64,000 nt of DNA from Hysterangium stoloniferum (Eukaryota; Basidiomycota; Agaricomycetes; Hysterangiales; Hysterangiaceae), in contig WHVD01000038.1 of assembly GCA_015178975.1 (NCBI GenBank), forward strand, positions 434,001-498,000. The letters run 5' to 3'. This document shows, piece by piece, positions 1-12,980 of this stretch. Within the stretch, counting starts at the first letter, position 1. The number at the start of each line of letters is the position of its first letter. The notes below the pieces were generated by a model. That model had not been told where the DNA came from. It saw only the letters and a list, made by a program, of their open reading frames with translations, and did no database searches. Position numbers and translations under genes: made by a program.

Positions 1-620
1 AGACCCGCCATGACGAACAGGCAGAGAGTAGAAGCTGTGGAGAGATGTCTTTGCCCCCAAAAAATACCGGAAATCATAGATGACGATGGCGCAGTGGTCT
101 TCTGATGCCCGTGTTTTCGCAGCGATGTCTTAGATCGTATTGGGCCCTTTCATATCCGCAGTTTATCTGAATCCATGGTCTAAGAGCGCGGATTTGGGAG
201 ATTAGTATATTATGGGCAGATATTCAGCAAAGCTTTTCTGCATGTCCAATAAGATGCCATGCATGTCTTGCTACGTAGATACGACGGGTCCATCGATCAT
301 GCCTAGTTGACCTCGAGCGTGAAGCGTACTTTGTGTGCTGCCGTATGATTGTATATATTCAATATGTTAGTAGGAGCCGGCGAGATACCTGTATTTCTCA
401 AGTTATATATATGGAGATCACCTGCGATGCCGGACAAGGTTAGAACGTAGTACATATCCTCAACTCATCACACCACAGAATTTAGTCTAAGTAGATATAA
501 TATATTACCCTACGCCTACACGATATGATAAACAACAGGCAAGATTAAGAGTCACGACACAAAGAAACAAAGAACAGAAGGGAAAATGAACCAGCACTAA
601 AATGAAGTCTACAAGGCCCT
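1..620. other. Intergenic, no gene recognised
   Basis: I see no convincing coding exon here. The stretch lies downstream of the elongation factor 3 stop codon and is AT-rich, with runs such as tatatatatgg. A minus-strand ATG at about 9-11 could be the start of a gene running off the left edge, but nothing else supports it. Confidence 0.5.
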
Positions 621-3600
621 TCATAGCTCCTCGTCAGTAAACACTTCTTCGCCACGTTTACGACGGGCCATGCGGTCTTTCTTCGCCTTCCGTGCATCAG
701 ACGCGGTCATCTTTTTCTTCTTCTTGTTGTCAATCTTGTTTCCCATTGCGTCGTATTGGACCTCTTCCTCACCATCGGCCTTGTCAATACGAGGACCTGA
801 CCCTTGGCCTTCAACCCAGTTGTGGCCAGAGGCTTCAAGGTGACCGTCACGCATGGCCCACACTCTGTGATGACATGTTAAGAACAAACAAAATAGAAAC
901 AAAGAATTATATTCACTCTTTGCAAAGCGACTCCGAGAAGTCACGGTTGTGGGTGATCACAAGCACACCGCCCTGGAAGTCCTTCAAGGCCTCAATAAGA
1001 GCAGCGAGCGACTCACGATCCAAGTAGTCTGAAAAGTTACAAGCCGTTTAGTAAAAACTTACAAAAAAACGAGGTAATAAACACTTACTAGTGGGCTCGT
1101 CCATGCAAACAACGTGAGGACGACGCCATGTCGCAGCGCCGAGGACAATTTTGACCTTTTGTCCTCCAGAGAGACCCCTCATGGTGTTATGTGATACGAA
1201 TTCCGGCTCAAGACCGAAGTCGGCAAAGTGTTTTTCAATCTCACGACGCACAAGGGGACGCATCAAACCAAGACGCTGTGCCTCACGGGTGTCGACCTCG
1301 ATGACCTTCTTCTCGAAACCACGCTTGATAAGTTCGTCTCGCGGGAGCCAGATGTTCTCGGACGAGCTGAGTGCTTTGAACGAAACCTCGTACTCGTACG
1401 ATTGCTTGAGCTTCTTACGCGAGATGATCTCATCAATAAGACGCTTCTGGCCCTCAATGACGATGAGCGCGCCGTCCTTCATCTTTTGTTGTTCCTCCTC
1501 ACTGATCTGGCGATTGGCCTTGCTCATCTCCTCAAGATCCTCACCGGTCTGGTAACGCCAAAGCATGTACTCAAGGGGGGTCTTGTCGAGATGGTGATCA
1601 ATGTGGTGGAAGGCGTGTTGAGCGATGTAACCTATGACCAAGTTAGGGTGTTTCCAGATCTCACCACCCTTATTTGGTTCCATATCACCGATGAGCAGCT
1701 TGACAAGAGTCGACTTGCCGGATCCGTTGGGGCCGAGGACGGCAACACGCGATGAGAGTGAGACTTGAAGCGTAATATCGTACAGTTGCTGGACGGGTTG
1801 TGAAGGGTATTGGTAGCCGACCTTGCGCATCTTGAGCAAACTCTTTTCCTTGGTCTTGACACCCTCAAGGAGTGGTGGGTCGGGGAGCTTAAACTTGTAG
1901 TCTTCGGCGGCCTCGAGCGTGTAGTACGACTTGGCTTCAGGAACAGCCTTAACAAAGGCCTCGAGGTTACCGCGGTAACGCCTGACCTTGAAACGGTTGA
2001 GGTGGAGAACGTCGGTGATGGTGTTATTCAAGAAACCAGAGTCGTGTGATACAATGATGGAAGTGCAGTTCTTGAGACCGGTCAAATAGCTTTCGAGCCA
2101 CGCTACGTTGACAACATCAAGATGGTTAGTGGGCTCATCGAGCAAGAGGATGTCGGCCTTGAACAACATCGCTCTAGCGAGAGCCAACTTCATCTTCCAA
2201 CCACCAGAAAGGGAGCCGATTGAGTGTTGTTGCCTCTCCTCACTGAAACCAACAGATGCAAGTGTCTCGCGAATCTCCTTCTCGTCGGCGAGGATACGTT
2301 TGTCAGAAATGATAAAGGAGACGATGGAGGTCTCAGCCTCGCTTCCGTCAATGTCGTGCTCGACATAGAAAGTACGGACCTCGTCAGGCGATGGGAAGCC
2401 CTCAACTTGACCATTCGTGATGGCACGCATGAGGGTGGACTTTCCGGTACCATTTTTACCACAGAGACCGTATCGGTGACCACGCTTGAGACGGAGGGTG
2501 GCAGTGTTGAGGAGAATCTTGGCACCGTAGGCGAGCGAGAATGTGCAGTTGCAAAGATCTTCACCCTCCTCTTCATCTTCCTGGGCGGCACCGTCGTCTT
2601 CACCTTCAGTGGCGGACTTGATGAGCCACTCTTTGACAATCTCCTTGGGCTCGGGTTGGGGTGCGACAAGGGTGACATAAGGAACGAGGTTGTCCCATTC
2701 AACATTCTCGAAGTTTTTGGCGAGCACGAGAGCAGTAGCCAACTTGGAGAGATAGGCAATAGCCGGGGTAGAAGTGGACACCTGAGCACCTGCCTTCTTG
2801 TAAACAGCGGCAAGGGAGCCGGTAAGAGTTGAAGGCTCGAGTGTCCTGGGGGAAGGGACGTCGGAACCATCGCTGGAGTCAGGAATCTTGCCAACTTGAC
2901 GGAGGGTGGTAATGGCCTTGGCGACAACACCACGAGCTTCAGGGTCGCCGATGGTGTTCTCAATCTTGATAAGACCGGGGAGTAGCTTGGGGATGAAGGG
3001 ACGGACAGTCTCTTCAGAATCAACGAGTTTAGCCATATTGTCGGTGATGCTGAAATGGAGATGAGATGCTTAAAGTGGGCTTAACGTGATAAGAATACGT
3101 ACACAGCGACTTTACGCTTAGTAGCGGTCAACTTCTCGTTGAGACCACGAGACAAAAGAGGTACCATTAGTGATAGGGTAGGGGCATCTACTTCTGAAAC
3201 GAAAGTGGTAGCCGATAGGAGTTGGATGGTGGTAGGCACCTCCTCGACGGGATTAATTAAGGCAGATATAAGTGCGGGAATAAATCGTTCAATATCCTTG
3301 TTGGAAACCAGAGCAGTCGCCTTTGTGAGAGTATCACGGGCAGCCTTCTTCACTTCAGCCTTGGTGTCCCAAATGACTTCAGCGAGGACGGGAACGATGT
3401 CAGGCATGGCACGAGCGGTTTGTACTGGGGCAGACTTGACCAATTGGTTGAGGATGTCAAGAGAACCGGTCTTGATTTGCCACTTGCCGGCGGTTTTGAT
3501 CTGGTGAAGAAGGAAAGGGAGTACGAGAGAGGTAGCCCAGGGGCTCTGAGCCTTGATTACGTCGCGGACGGCACCGATGGCAACTGTCCTGACTGCGGGA

Positions 3601-3980
3601 GTCTTGTCTGCAAAAGTCTCGAGGAGAGCGGGAAGGAGACCCGACTCGACGAACAGGACCTCGAGGGCGATGGACGAAGCGCCCTTTGCGAGAGTCTTGA
3701 CTGCGGTGGCAGCGCCCTCGCGAGCTGCGGGGGATTTTTTATCGCCTAGAGCCTTGACGATGGCTTCGGCGAGACCGAGGTTGATGAGAGCGAGAGGACC
3801 CTCCTTTTCGGCGAAAGAGACAAGAGACTCGATAGCGGTGTCACGGGCAGCCTTGTCGGCGACGAAGAGCTGAGTAACGTCAAAGTCATTTTTAGGAGCG
3901 ACGGTTGGAGCGGCGTTGGCAGCTTTGAGCATGATGGGATCTACGTGTACGGGGGCAGAAGCAGTAGCAGCGGGGGCCAT
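621..3980 (-). CDS. TEF3: Translation elongation factor 3 (ABC-F ATPase)
   Basis: Fungal elongation factor 3 binds the ribosome and uses ATP to help release E-site tRNA during each elongation cycle in the cytosol. I read four exons: 3103-3980, 1089-3049, 917-1028 and 621-864. All introns are GT-AG, and the exons total 3195 nt, giving 1064 residues against about 1044 in yeast. The N-terminal third is HEAT-repeat-like and rich in alanine and leucine. Two ABC cassettes follow: Walker [10 protein letters not shown] with [10 protein letters not shown] and [11 protein letters not shown] in the first, and GPNGSGKST with LSGGQKVKI and MDEPTN in the second. The last junction restores the [11 protein letters not shown] block. 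The tail is lysine-rich (KKKKK), as expected for ribosome binding. I chose the ATG at 3978-3980 ([10 protein letters not shown]); an in-frame ATG at 4091 would add a hydrophobic leader that does not fit the family. Confidence 0.96.
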
Positions 3981-4521
3981 TTGCGAAGAGTTTGTTATAT
4001 TTTCTACTGAAGATCGTGATAAGAAATTTTTGATAAGGGGAGAGATGAGGGGAAAAAAGACACCTATTAAGATAGGAAGTTTGTTGATCACAAAGCCAAT
4101 GAAATCAAAATATTGCGGATAGAAGGGACTCTAAAAATCTATACGGATTAGAGGGAGGGACGAGAGGGTAGTTGGAAGAGAAGAAAAGAAAGCGGGGTCT
4201 GATGTGGGGAAGCCTTTTTAGCTAACAATGCGCTGGGACCCCGGATACGGTCAATTTTCACAGCCATGGGGTAGCATAGGTTTTAATCAATCTTCTGCTA
4301 GCTGACCAGACTCACGGATTCATAGGATCCATAGCGATTTAAAATAGAGCGACGAATAGCGCTTTCGCCGCGATTAATACTGAGATAGAGCGGCCTGAAC
4401 TCAGTAAGACTCATAGCGGACCCGCACAGCCTGAGTCGATTTCTTCTAACACCGGTCGGTGCGTGTCACTGTGCCGATCAACCACCTCATGCAATTAATT
4501 CAGTGACTATATCCTGCAGCC
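3981..4521. promoter_or_regulatory. Divergent promoter region between TEF3 and VPS23
   Basis: This 541-bp gap separates the two divergent start codons and must carry both promoters. I see purine-rich tracts near 4140-4190 but no clear TATA box for either gene. There may be a 5'-UTR intron for TEF3, but I cannot place it. Confidence 0.5.
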
Positions 4522-6504
4522 ATGCAATCAGAGAACCTCTCCTTGACCCAACGATGGCTTCGTCAAAATATCCAGGCTTATCTCAACAGAGACATCGTAT
4601 ACTCGCATGTTGACGCCGTCCTTGCTGCCCATCCAACTCTCCGTCCGAAAACAGACATCTACAGTACGCCTCATTTCTCATTTTAATCCTTCCATTGTCT
4701 CACTGTGATCACTTAGCATACGACGATGGCAGATCACAGCTTATGCTCTGTGTCCACGGCCTTCTCCCAATCACCTTTCGTCGCGCATCCTACAACATCC
4801 CCATTGCAGTGTGGCTCACTCATGACTATCCCAGAGAGCCCCCCCTAGTTTATGTTGTTCCTACTAGTGACATGCTCATCAAGGCCAGCAAGCATGTCGA
4901 TATTAGCGGTCGTTGCGATCCACCTTATAATCATGGCTGGCGGAAGAAGAGCGAGGTAAGCTGCTGCATTTATTGCCACGATATAATATTGTCCGGGCTT
5001 ATGAATCATAGGGCTGCAATCTCAGTTCGCTCGTCGAAGTCCTCGCTGATCAATTCTCTCGCGAACCACCTGTCTATGCACGTCCGCGTGCAATCTCTCC
5101 GCCGCTCGGTCGGCCGGACTATGTGCCAACACCTCCTTCCCAGTCACAAGACCCAACAACAACAGCAAAGCCCAAGTCGCACAATGCAACGAGGCCCCCT
5201 TCTCAACCTGACTATGCAACAAGACCTCCGCCTCAGCCAGGTAGTCCCCAACCAACAGCCGCTTCAGCATCAAAACAACTCACACAGTCGCCTCCAAAAC
5301 AGCAAGTAAGTATCTCATCCAGTAGTTTTATAAATGCTGTAAACTTAACCGTGATTTATAGCTATCTCATGTCCAGGAACCCCCTGTTTACAGGAATTCT
5401 CCATTACTCAGTTCATCTGCTACGTACCATCCCCCCCCGCCTGTTCCTCCGCCGCACCCACAGTCTCTCCCGTCACAGCGGTGGTCCCTCCCACTGCACC
5501 CCCCCCAGCAGGATGGATCGCCCCCGCCTCAGCGACACTATGCCTCTCCGCAATCTCCTGCTCCGCAACCTCGGCAATATACCCCTCCTCCATCTCAACA
5601 CTACGCCACTCAACAATTTGCTTCTCCCCACCCTCAACAGTACGCCCCTCAGCAATATACATCCTCCCCCCTTCACCAATATGGCCCCCCTCCGGCTCCA
5701 CCTCAGCCCAACTTCCCGCCTCAGCCCAGCATCCCGCCGCCTCAGCCCATCGTCCCGTCTCAGCCCAGCATCCCGCCGTCTCAGCCCAACATTCCTCCTC
5801 CCCTCCCTACCCCTAACTTCCTCGACGAAGAAGACCCCCTTTCACCTCCTTCTCTCCCCATCCCACCCCCTTCTGCTGCCCCTCCCCGTCCACCAAATCC
5901 AGAAATCCTCCGCCTCCACTCTACCATCCACGCCAACTTGACTCAATCTCTCAATCACCTCGCCACTTCCCTTGCCTCCGATACTACCCGCCTCCAGGCG
6001 GCACAAGCTGATCTCCTCGCGGGCGAGCCCGCCATACGCGATGAGATGGCGAGATTAGAGGCGGTCAGGGATATTTGCAGAGTTGTTGGTGCAAAGATCG
6101 GGGAGACGGTGCACAGAGCGGAGGCGGCGCTTGACGAGATAAGGCGAAAGGGTGATCCAGAGGTGGATGAGCTGATTTGTGGAACGACCATTGTGTATAA
6201 TCAGTAAGCTTTCGGTCTACAATTTGCGTCATTTTTATTGATTGTGGTGATAGGCTCATTGACCTTGTTGCGGAGGATAATGCCATCGAGGATACAATAT
6301 ATCATTTACATCGCGCCCTTAATGCTGGGAGGATAGATTTGGACAAGTTTTTGCGAGTACGTCCCGCCTGTCAGACCATATTACGCATTTTTTACATGCC
6401 CCTCTCAATAGACAACTCGTTCCCTTGCGGAAGAACAGTTTATGAAACGTGCATTAGCAGAAAAAGTCGTTGCCTCTATTCCATGGGAGCATGGACCTAA
6501 CTAA
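4522..6504 (+). CDS. VPS23: ESCRT-I subunit Vps23/TSG101
   Basis: Vps23 is the ubiquitin-binding subunit of ESCRT-I, which sorts ubiquitinated membrane proteins into multivesicular endosomes. I read six exons: 4522-4663, 4717-4955, 5012-5305, 5362-6203, 6254-6356 and 6412-6504. They total 1713 nt and give 570 residues, with every junction in frame. The first about 150 residues form the UEV domain, a catalytically dead E2 fold; the HGLLPITFRRASYNIPI, WLTHDYPREPP and GRCDPPYNHGW blocks are visible. A long proline/glutamine-rich linker follows (about residues 170-380). Then comes a coiled coil (LARLEAV-type heptads, with QAAQADLLAGE) and a C-terminal steadiness box (NAIEDTIYHLHRAL, LDKFLR, RSLAEEQFMKRAL). 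The length is above the yeast protein because of the linker. Confidence 0.95.
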
Positions 6505-6657
6505 AGAGACACTAAGGAGAGCCCCATTTAAAACGCTCAACATACAAGATGCTATTGCAATAATATAACTACAATACGTACACAGCTACTAGCCAAAAAA
6601 AAAACTTAATACTCAGGCTTACACCTGAAACGCCACTGCCTTTACATCGGATCGATT

Positions 6658-9261
6658 CTATGGCGACCGAATCGCACTCGTTGCACCTCCGACCCATCTC
6701 CATACCCTCCCTTCGTCTCCCCCGGCCAGCTCTTCCATACTCGCCCTCACATTCGTATTTCCCTCTACGACCCTTTCCACCTTATCCCATAACCGCCTCC
6801 TCACCGGAATCGAATGCTCATCCTGCAGCACCAGATCGCGCAAATGGATTGATGAAAGGTACGCGTGCGGGCTCGTCACGGGGTCAGTATGGTGCAGCAG
6901 TTCCTGATTTCGCAGCGTGTCGAGTGCGATCTGGACAAGGTCAGACACGCGTCGATTTTCATGACTGCGTGCAGCTATCTTGTTGCGCGCCCAAAGAGCG
7001 GAGATAATGAGGAACGCAATTCCTGGAAGGCACACAGGGAACATCATGAACATCAGGATAACGGGCGTGCAGAAGACAGCCTTACCAAGCACATAGCCTT
7101 TCCATTCATTCCACCTGTTCCTGGCTGCGACGCGTATGTTGCATGGGAAATCCAAGACGCTGCGAGACGCAGTTGCTATGTATTTGGTACCACTGAGGAA
7201 ACAAATCAGTAATAGCAAGACAGCCTAACCGAAACAGCCACTTGCCTTGACTCAGTATCCATAATTATGAGTCCCGCGTTTTGCAAGTCCGTAATAGCTT
7301 CTTCGAAAAGTTCCTCAAATTGCTCTGGCCTTACCGCCTTTTTCTGGTAGTAGAAAGCACATCAATAAATAGATATGGTGCATTAGATTAATGAATTACC
7401 TGTGACACAGCAAGTTTCCTGAAATGATCGTGAACCGAATGGAGTGCTTCACCCCATTGTACTGCGTTACTGTCTGCTGCACTATTGCCAAGGCACAATT
7501 TTCGTCCACGAGTTTTAGCGAGATAATGCTCAAGCACAGAACTGAGCAGTCCGATATTTTTCTGCCGCAGTTCATCCTCTACGCATCTCGGTGGGAATGC
7601 AACAGGGCCGAAGCCAGGCAGCCCATTAAGGAGGCCGGGAATGATCGGGATTTGAGTCAGGGGATGCAGCTGTAATACAAATGATTGCTCGCAGATAGCC
7701 GTATCAATAGTGCAATATGCATGCACAGGACAGGGTGTACACTTAGTAGGTTCGAAGTAGGACAGTAAAGAGGGAGGTTGACAGGTTACGTCGGGAGCAC
7801 TTTCAGAGTGGTTATGGCTCTCGAGTTGACGTGCGCATTCCTCTGCAATACGACGGTCTGCGATGATTTCCTCTCGTCTGGGATTCGTGTCGGTTCCGGC
7901 GGCGCAATATCCAATTTGCACAGATTTTTCTTTATACCATTTCAGCACTGATCCGACCAAAACGAGTAATATAACCGTCAGGACTCGAGTCCATCCAGTC
8001 TTCTGTGCACTATATTGACGTCTGACTATGCGGCCAGATCCGCCATGCGCAAGTGCTCGGGACACCTCCGCCGTAAATTGTTCAGGTGTATGTTTAAATT
8101 CTGCTTCATGTGGCCAATCCACTCGTGCCTCAACCTGAATTTCCTCTGGAATTGGGGAAGAAGAGAGAGGCTCAAATTTAATAAACCCTCCGAGATCGTC
8201 TTCTTCCTTCGGAGGTACAGACAATCTGTTGCAACGAGGCATTTCCATGCCTGGAGACAACCGAGGTTGAAACGTGGCAGACGATGGCGCAGCAAAAGGA
8301 GACGATGAAGGCATTTGAGGTGGAGCAGATAAAGACGTTCGACCACGTCGCGTAGGACGACGGGATATCGCAGGTGCTTTGATATTCGGGGATGGCCTTG
8401 CAGGAGACGACGATTCAGCGCCTGATTGGAAGACGTTGTTATCCGACCATCCTTCAATTTCATCCTATAGAATGATATGATAAATTAGACAAGTGGACTG
8501 AAGCAAGAGAATTGTACTGACAGGGTGCACCACCCTACGAGCCTGTACACCAGCAGCCAGAACCTTGAAGAAGAGTAATGAGCACATTAATAAATAAAAA
8601 GACCAATGTAGTTATCTTACGCTTTTTCTCGGTCTGCCCACCTTCTTGGCTGGCTCCTCTTCTGGTTCGCTTTCTTCTATTAATGTCGGCTGTTGGGGCT
8701 CTACTACTCTCGCTGAAGGAGCCCTTGATAAAGAAGGTCCTGCAGACGATCGCCTACGCTTTGGCTAGAAAAGGCTACATCACAACAACCTCCGTCATGA
8801 AGATGCAATACTCACTGGAGTGGTCTTGTTTGGCGGTGGATCTTCGGGGACCAACGAAGGAGGCCTTGAAAGTCGTCGAGATGATCGTCTAGGGGCAGGC
8901 TGCTTCTGTGGGACTGGGCCGTCCTCCTAGCAATTTAGATTAATCAAAGGGCTGCTCATACTCCCAGCCACTTATGACATACCTCACTCACGGGTTGTCC
9001 CGTTAATCCATCTGTGATGTCGCGTGAACTAGCAATCGAGCCCGCTCTCTCCAATCTCTCTTTCTTAAGCATTGCCGCACGAGGTTTGATCTGTTCATTG
9101 AATGTTTGTACCAATTTCGACTTGTTGTAAGGGGTTGGATATTTAGAACCATGGAGAGTCAGTATGGAGAGTAGGTATGGCATTGTAAGGGTGTTTGCGT
9201 CGAAGTCAGCTTCCAGATAATCGCCCCGATCGATTACTTGTGTGGCAGTTAGACGCGACAT
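6658..9261 (-). CDS. Inner nuclear membrane protein, Src1/Heh/Man1 family
   Basis: Members span the inner nuclear membrane twice and tether chromatin; they also help nuclear-pore quality control with ESCRT. The start at 9259-9261 (MSRLTATQVIDRGDY) opens a HeH/LEM-like helix pair with MPYLLSILTLHG and YNKSKLVQTFNEQIKP. A basic, serine/proline-rich linker follows, carrying an AT-hook-like KKVGRPRKS. The first membrane segment is VLTVILLVLVGSVLKW. A cysteine-bearing lumenal domain follows, with CTPCPVHAYC and LCLGNSAAD. The second membrane segment is FCTPVILMFMMFPVCLPG. A Man1-Src1p C-terminal domain (WNEWKGYVLG and RRRLWDKVERVVEGNTNVR) ends the protein. I see at least six exons; clear introns include one of about 52 nt near 8765-8817 and others near 8470-8515, 7340-7400 and 7210-7260. 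I cannot tell which paralogue it is (Heh1/Heh2, Lem2/Man1). Confidence 0.9.
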
Positions 9262-10011
9262 GACGTGCAATACGAATATATATCTCGCAGCTGATCTCGA
9301 TTCTAAGGCCAAAAACGAGAGACAGCCAAAAAAAATACAAGAAGTGGGTGGGCAAAAGTTGAGGTGTGGTCACGTGGTAGAAAACCAAAACACGTTGTCA
9401 CCGTCACGTGGTGGAAACTTGCCAAAGTTGCAAGTTAACAGTGGCACTTGGCTTTGGTTTTGCGCATCCCTGGTGGGTTTGTCTTATGTTTATCTGTCAA
9501 ATTGCTGAGAATTGGGTTGCTTATGTGAAACAACAGTCAGTTAGATCACCTCGTAGCCTGATGTAGCTTGGAAGTAACTAAAATCTTCTACATAATGTCT
9601 CCCACGAGTAACGCTATAAAACGTGCAATTATTAATGGACGTACCCGGAGGCAATTTTATCAAAAAGTGTTAGACTGCAAGCAAGACCCAGAAAGCATCC
9701 CGCTCTTGCTATCTGGGTGAGAGACTAATTCCGGTTCCTCGGCTCGTGGCCATGTTGAGCCACTGCAAACCGGATTAATTCAGCAGAAGAGTTTTTCAGG
9801 CGCCGCCCCTCATAATTAAACTTGCAACCATGTAGTGAATCGGGATTCAGGTGCGGCCCCAGAACATGGCGTACGACTTGAGCGTAATGGAATGTAATCG
9901 AGCCATTCAATTGAACTGGCCTGTTCAAGGTCTGCAGTCAAGTGTAAAGCTGTGTAATTTCATTACAGGTTTGAACGTAAACAATTCTCTTCTACTTCAG
10001 TAAGTATACAT
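9262..10011. other. Intergenic, one weak small-exon candidate
   Basis: The gap holds an exon-like plus-strand stretch from an ATG at about 9596 (MSPTSNAIKRAIINGRTRR...) that meets a GTGAGA donor-like site near 9716. I find no convincing second exon. A minus-strand reading frame at 9725-9928 starts MNRPVQLNGSITFHY but resembles nothing I know. Neither is strong enough to call as a gene. Confidence 0.3.
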
Positions 10012-11827
10012 TTACAGGTCTGGACGACGGAAGCCATGTGGACCATACCACTTTCCAGTCACGAAATATTGGAAGTACACCCAAGAGAACAAAGACTAAA
10101 CCAGTGTTAAGATTTTTAATTCGCTGTAACACGACATTACTCACCCTTTTCATCTCGAAGAACACCCTGAACATCAAATTAGACAATCTGTCGCCGTTCT
10201 GACACAGGTGAGTGGACTAACCGTCTTGGTTTGCCTTGATCAATCCCAAACCACTTGTTGAATGTTTCTTTAGGCTTAGCACCGTACGTAAACTCGGCCA
10301 ATAAAAGAGCATCATAGGAGGTAATGAGCTGGATACAGGATAACGTCAGGCCAACACATAAAAAAATAATATATAAATCGCCTACGGGGCAGCTTGTATA
10401 TCCATCATAGGCGGCTCCGCTAACTTTTCCTGAATCCAAGAAAGTGAACACATTTTCGGCGACAATAGGAGCCTGTGCGGTGATAGCGGCTGCGGTTTTG
10501 GAGGTCGGCAAGCTAGAGCAATCCCCCAATGCAAAGATATTGCTATAATCGGGGTTCTTGTGCTGTAAGGTCGCGTCATTTACGTCCACCCAGCCAGCAG
10601 CATCGGCAATGGGGGAATCCTTGATGAAGGTAGGAGGCCCCATTGGAGGCGTGACGTGTAGGAGAGAATAGTCGGTTTGAACAGTCGACCCATCCGCTTT
10701 CTTAAATGTAGCTATCCGTTCAGTTGAATCGATAGAAACAAGATTGTGACCAAATTCGCCACGAATTCCACGCTCAATTCGTAATGCATTTAGTATCTCC
10801 GAATATTTCGGCACACTTGAAGCAAAGATACATGAGATCATGAAACTCAAAAAACACACTTTTATGTAATATGAACACTATACCTGAACATAGTGGGCAT
10901 TCCTGTCCAGAATTCACACTTTACGTTGTTCCCTCTATTAGTCTGACGATACCGATCCCAGGCCATCCACATAATCTTCTGGGGGGCTATGGGAAATGAC
11001 TAAATTCGATGATTAACTGCTAAGATCTATCTCACCTCCTGCGCATTTAACAGGTCCAGCGGGCTGGGTAAAAATGGCTTTACCAGTGCGCATTGACTCG
11101 ATATCATTCCATGTTTTATCGCAGGTTTCATAGGAATATATCGATGAGACGCCTGAAGACGGGTCAGCAAGTGCGCGACGAAGACCACCGTTGATGCTAT
11201 CCCAGTTGATCTGGATGCCAGCCGCGACCACTAACACATCGTACGATATAGAGTTGCCTGAAGTAGTTGTGACAGAAGAGGTTTTGGGTGAAAAAGAGAC
11301 TACATTTTCCGGGATCAAGGTTATATGATCAGGTACGATATCAGCGAGACGACGCCGTAACTGTTGAGATGACTTGTCTTTCAGGCCGCCGCCTACGAGT
11401 GTCCATCCTGGCTGAAAGGTATAACACATTAGAGGGGACTATTTATTGTTATCAACCAAAATGTTGGATTAATCGCACCTGATAATAATGATACTACAAG
11501 TGTACAAGATTTAAGCAGGAGACTCGTCAAACGATTGAAACAGAAACTCACATGCGCACTGTCTAATATCACGACATCGCCTTCACCCAAGGACTTTCCA
11601 GCTTTCGCAAATCGATTGTATATTTGATTGGCAGCCGTCAAACCACCGGTACCTACAAAGTTGGCCCGTCAGCTGAGGACACAGCAATCACCTAATGGAG
11701 AACAACCTCCGCCAACAACAAGTATCTTGGGCCTTTGAGGCACAGCTGTACTGGACAAGCGTGTGGAAACGGCGACTGCACGGTGACGAGCCAAAGCCGC
11801 TATTGACGTTTTCACGAGCAAGGACAT
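10012..11827 (-). CDS. hmt2: Mitochondrial sulfide:quinone oxidoreductase
   Basis: This flavoprotein oxidises sulfide to bound polysulfide and passes the electrons to ubiquinone at the mitochondrial inner membrane. The start at 11825-11827 gives an arginine- and serine-rich presequence (MSLLVKTSIAALARHRAVA). The FAD-binding ILVVGGG motif follows, split by an intron from GTGGLTAANQIY. Further blocks are YQPGWTLVGGG, the cysteine-bearing GPVKCAGG, HVTPPMGPP and IFALGDCSSLPTSKTAAAI, which is the second FAD motif. The tail, WYGPHGFRRPDL, matches the family's C-terminal membrane-associated end. I count about eight exons with short introns; the penultimate coding exon is only about 20 nt (VFFEMKR). 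The two cysteines in the KCAGG and GDCSS blocks are conserved in the family. Orthology to Hmt2/SQOR is confident. Confidence 0.93.
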
Positions 11828-12980
11828 GGTGCATAGATCAGTTATGTAATCGAAACGCAATGCGACAAGTCGGTTCCGACGATAACGAACTAGGCTATAA
11901 GCCAGCGGCCTACTTTCATAATTACCGCTCCTCCTGCATTAATTTCGATAAACCCAGGGCGGAATCGAAAAATACAGCACCATAGGCCCGGGGTTCAGGA
12001 AAACTGTCGGACTGGTAAAAGCTCGGTAGCTAAAGCCATTTATTCGTGTGTGGATCTGCAGACAGCACACTCTCATTCTTCATGTGAATATATTGTGTAT
12101 GGAGTCAGATGTAAATTGTCTTGAAGAATCGATTGGGGAAGGGGACACCCGGACGCCACACTAAAATTTCTACTATTCCGTGTGTGCATTTCCACCTTGT
12201 ATGCGGTCAAATATAATCCACTATGATTATAGAATAACTATTCTGGATGAAAAGATGTTGGATATTTTTGGGGTCTTAATGTATAAGGGCAAAGCACACT
12301 ATTGTATAACGACGAGCTGAGAGAGAAATCTAGTGAGTCATAGCTAGTTACAGTGTAGTGTCATATATATAGGCCGAGTGGAAATTAAATTGAGTGCATA
12401 ATGTAGTTTCAGGGAACCCGACAGTTCTGCAATTGTGCCACCCAGAGTATTACTACTAGTAGTTTGCGAGATCATTGTATAGTATCGCATTAGCTCTTGA
12501 AACTACCGGAAAAAAGTCTTTAAACTCAAAAGATTTTTGGATTCTTTGTTCTATCCTTAAACGAGTTACATAATGTTGGTCACTGGAGAAAGTGCCGGAT
12601 CCAAAAACTCTCAGAGTCCTGTGAACTTTTGAACTTGGGGGAATTTTTCTGAACTCTAATGAGCTGGGAGAAAGAGAACATTCAAATTTTCCAAAACGAG
12701 TCTGTGGCTGTGGGAAATAAAAGTAGTGAACCATACTCCTCCTGCATAAGAAACGAAACGAAACATCTTACGGTGTATGACAATGGCCGAAGCGGCATCT
12801 CTCTCAGTAATATTATTGGGTGATCATTTTAGCAATCTCAATGATCACAAGCGGCCAAGCTGTCGGGCATAAAGGTCCAACACTCACTTGAAGCCCACCA
12901 CGTCTAGCAGTCTTGTATACTTGTTACTTACGAACAGCCTTTCTCGAATCATCAGTATATAATATTTGACTTATTAAATC
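11828..12980. other. Intergenic, no gene recognised
   Basis: About 1.15 kb without a convincing gene. A 92-codon minus-strand frame at 12456-12734 has no recognisable motif and no exon partners. The last 100 bp before 12981 should hold the promoter of the next gene; an AT-rich tatataatattt lies about 20 bp upstream of its ATG. Confidence 0.5.

Noticed and set aside
1228-1755. Plus-strand 175-codon frame opposite TEF3
   Set aside because: It lies entirely antisense to the highly conserved ABC cassettes and is a shadow frame.
12456-12734. 92-codon minus-strand frame
   Set aside because: No motif, no intron partners, ordinary for random AT-rich DNA.
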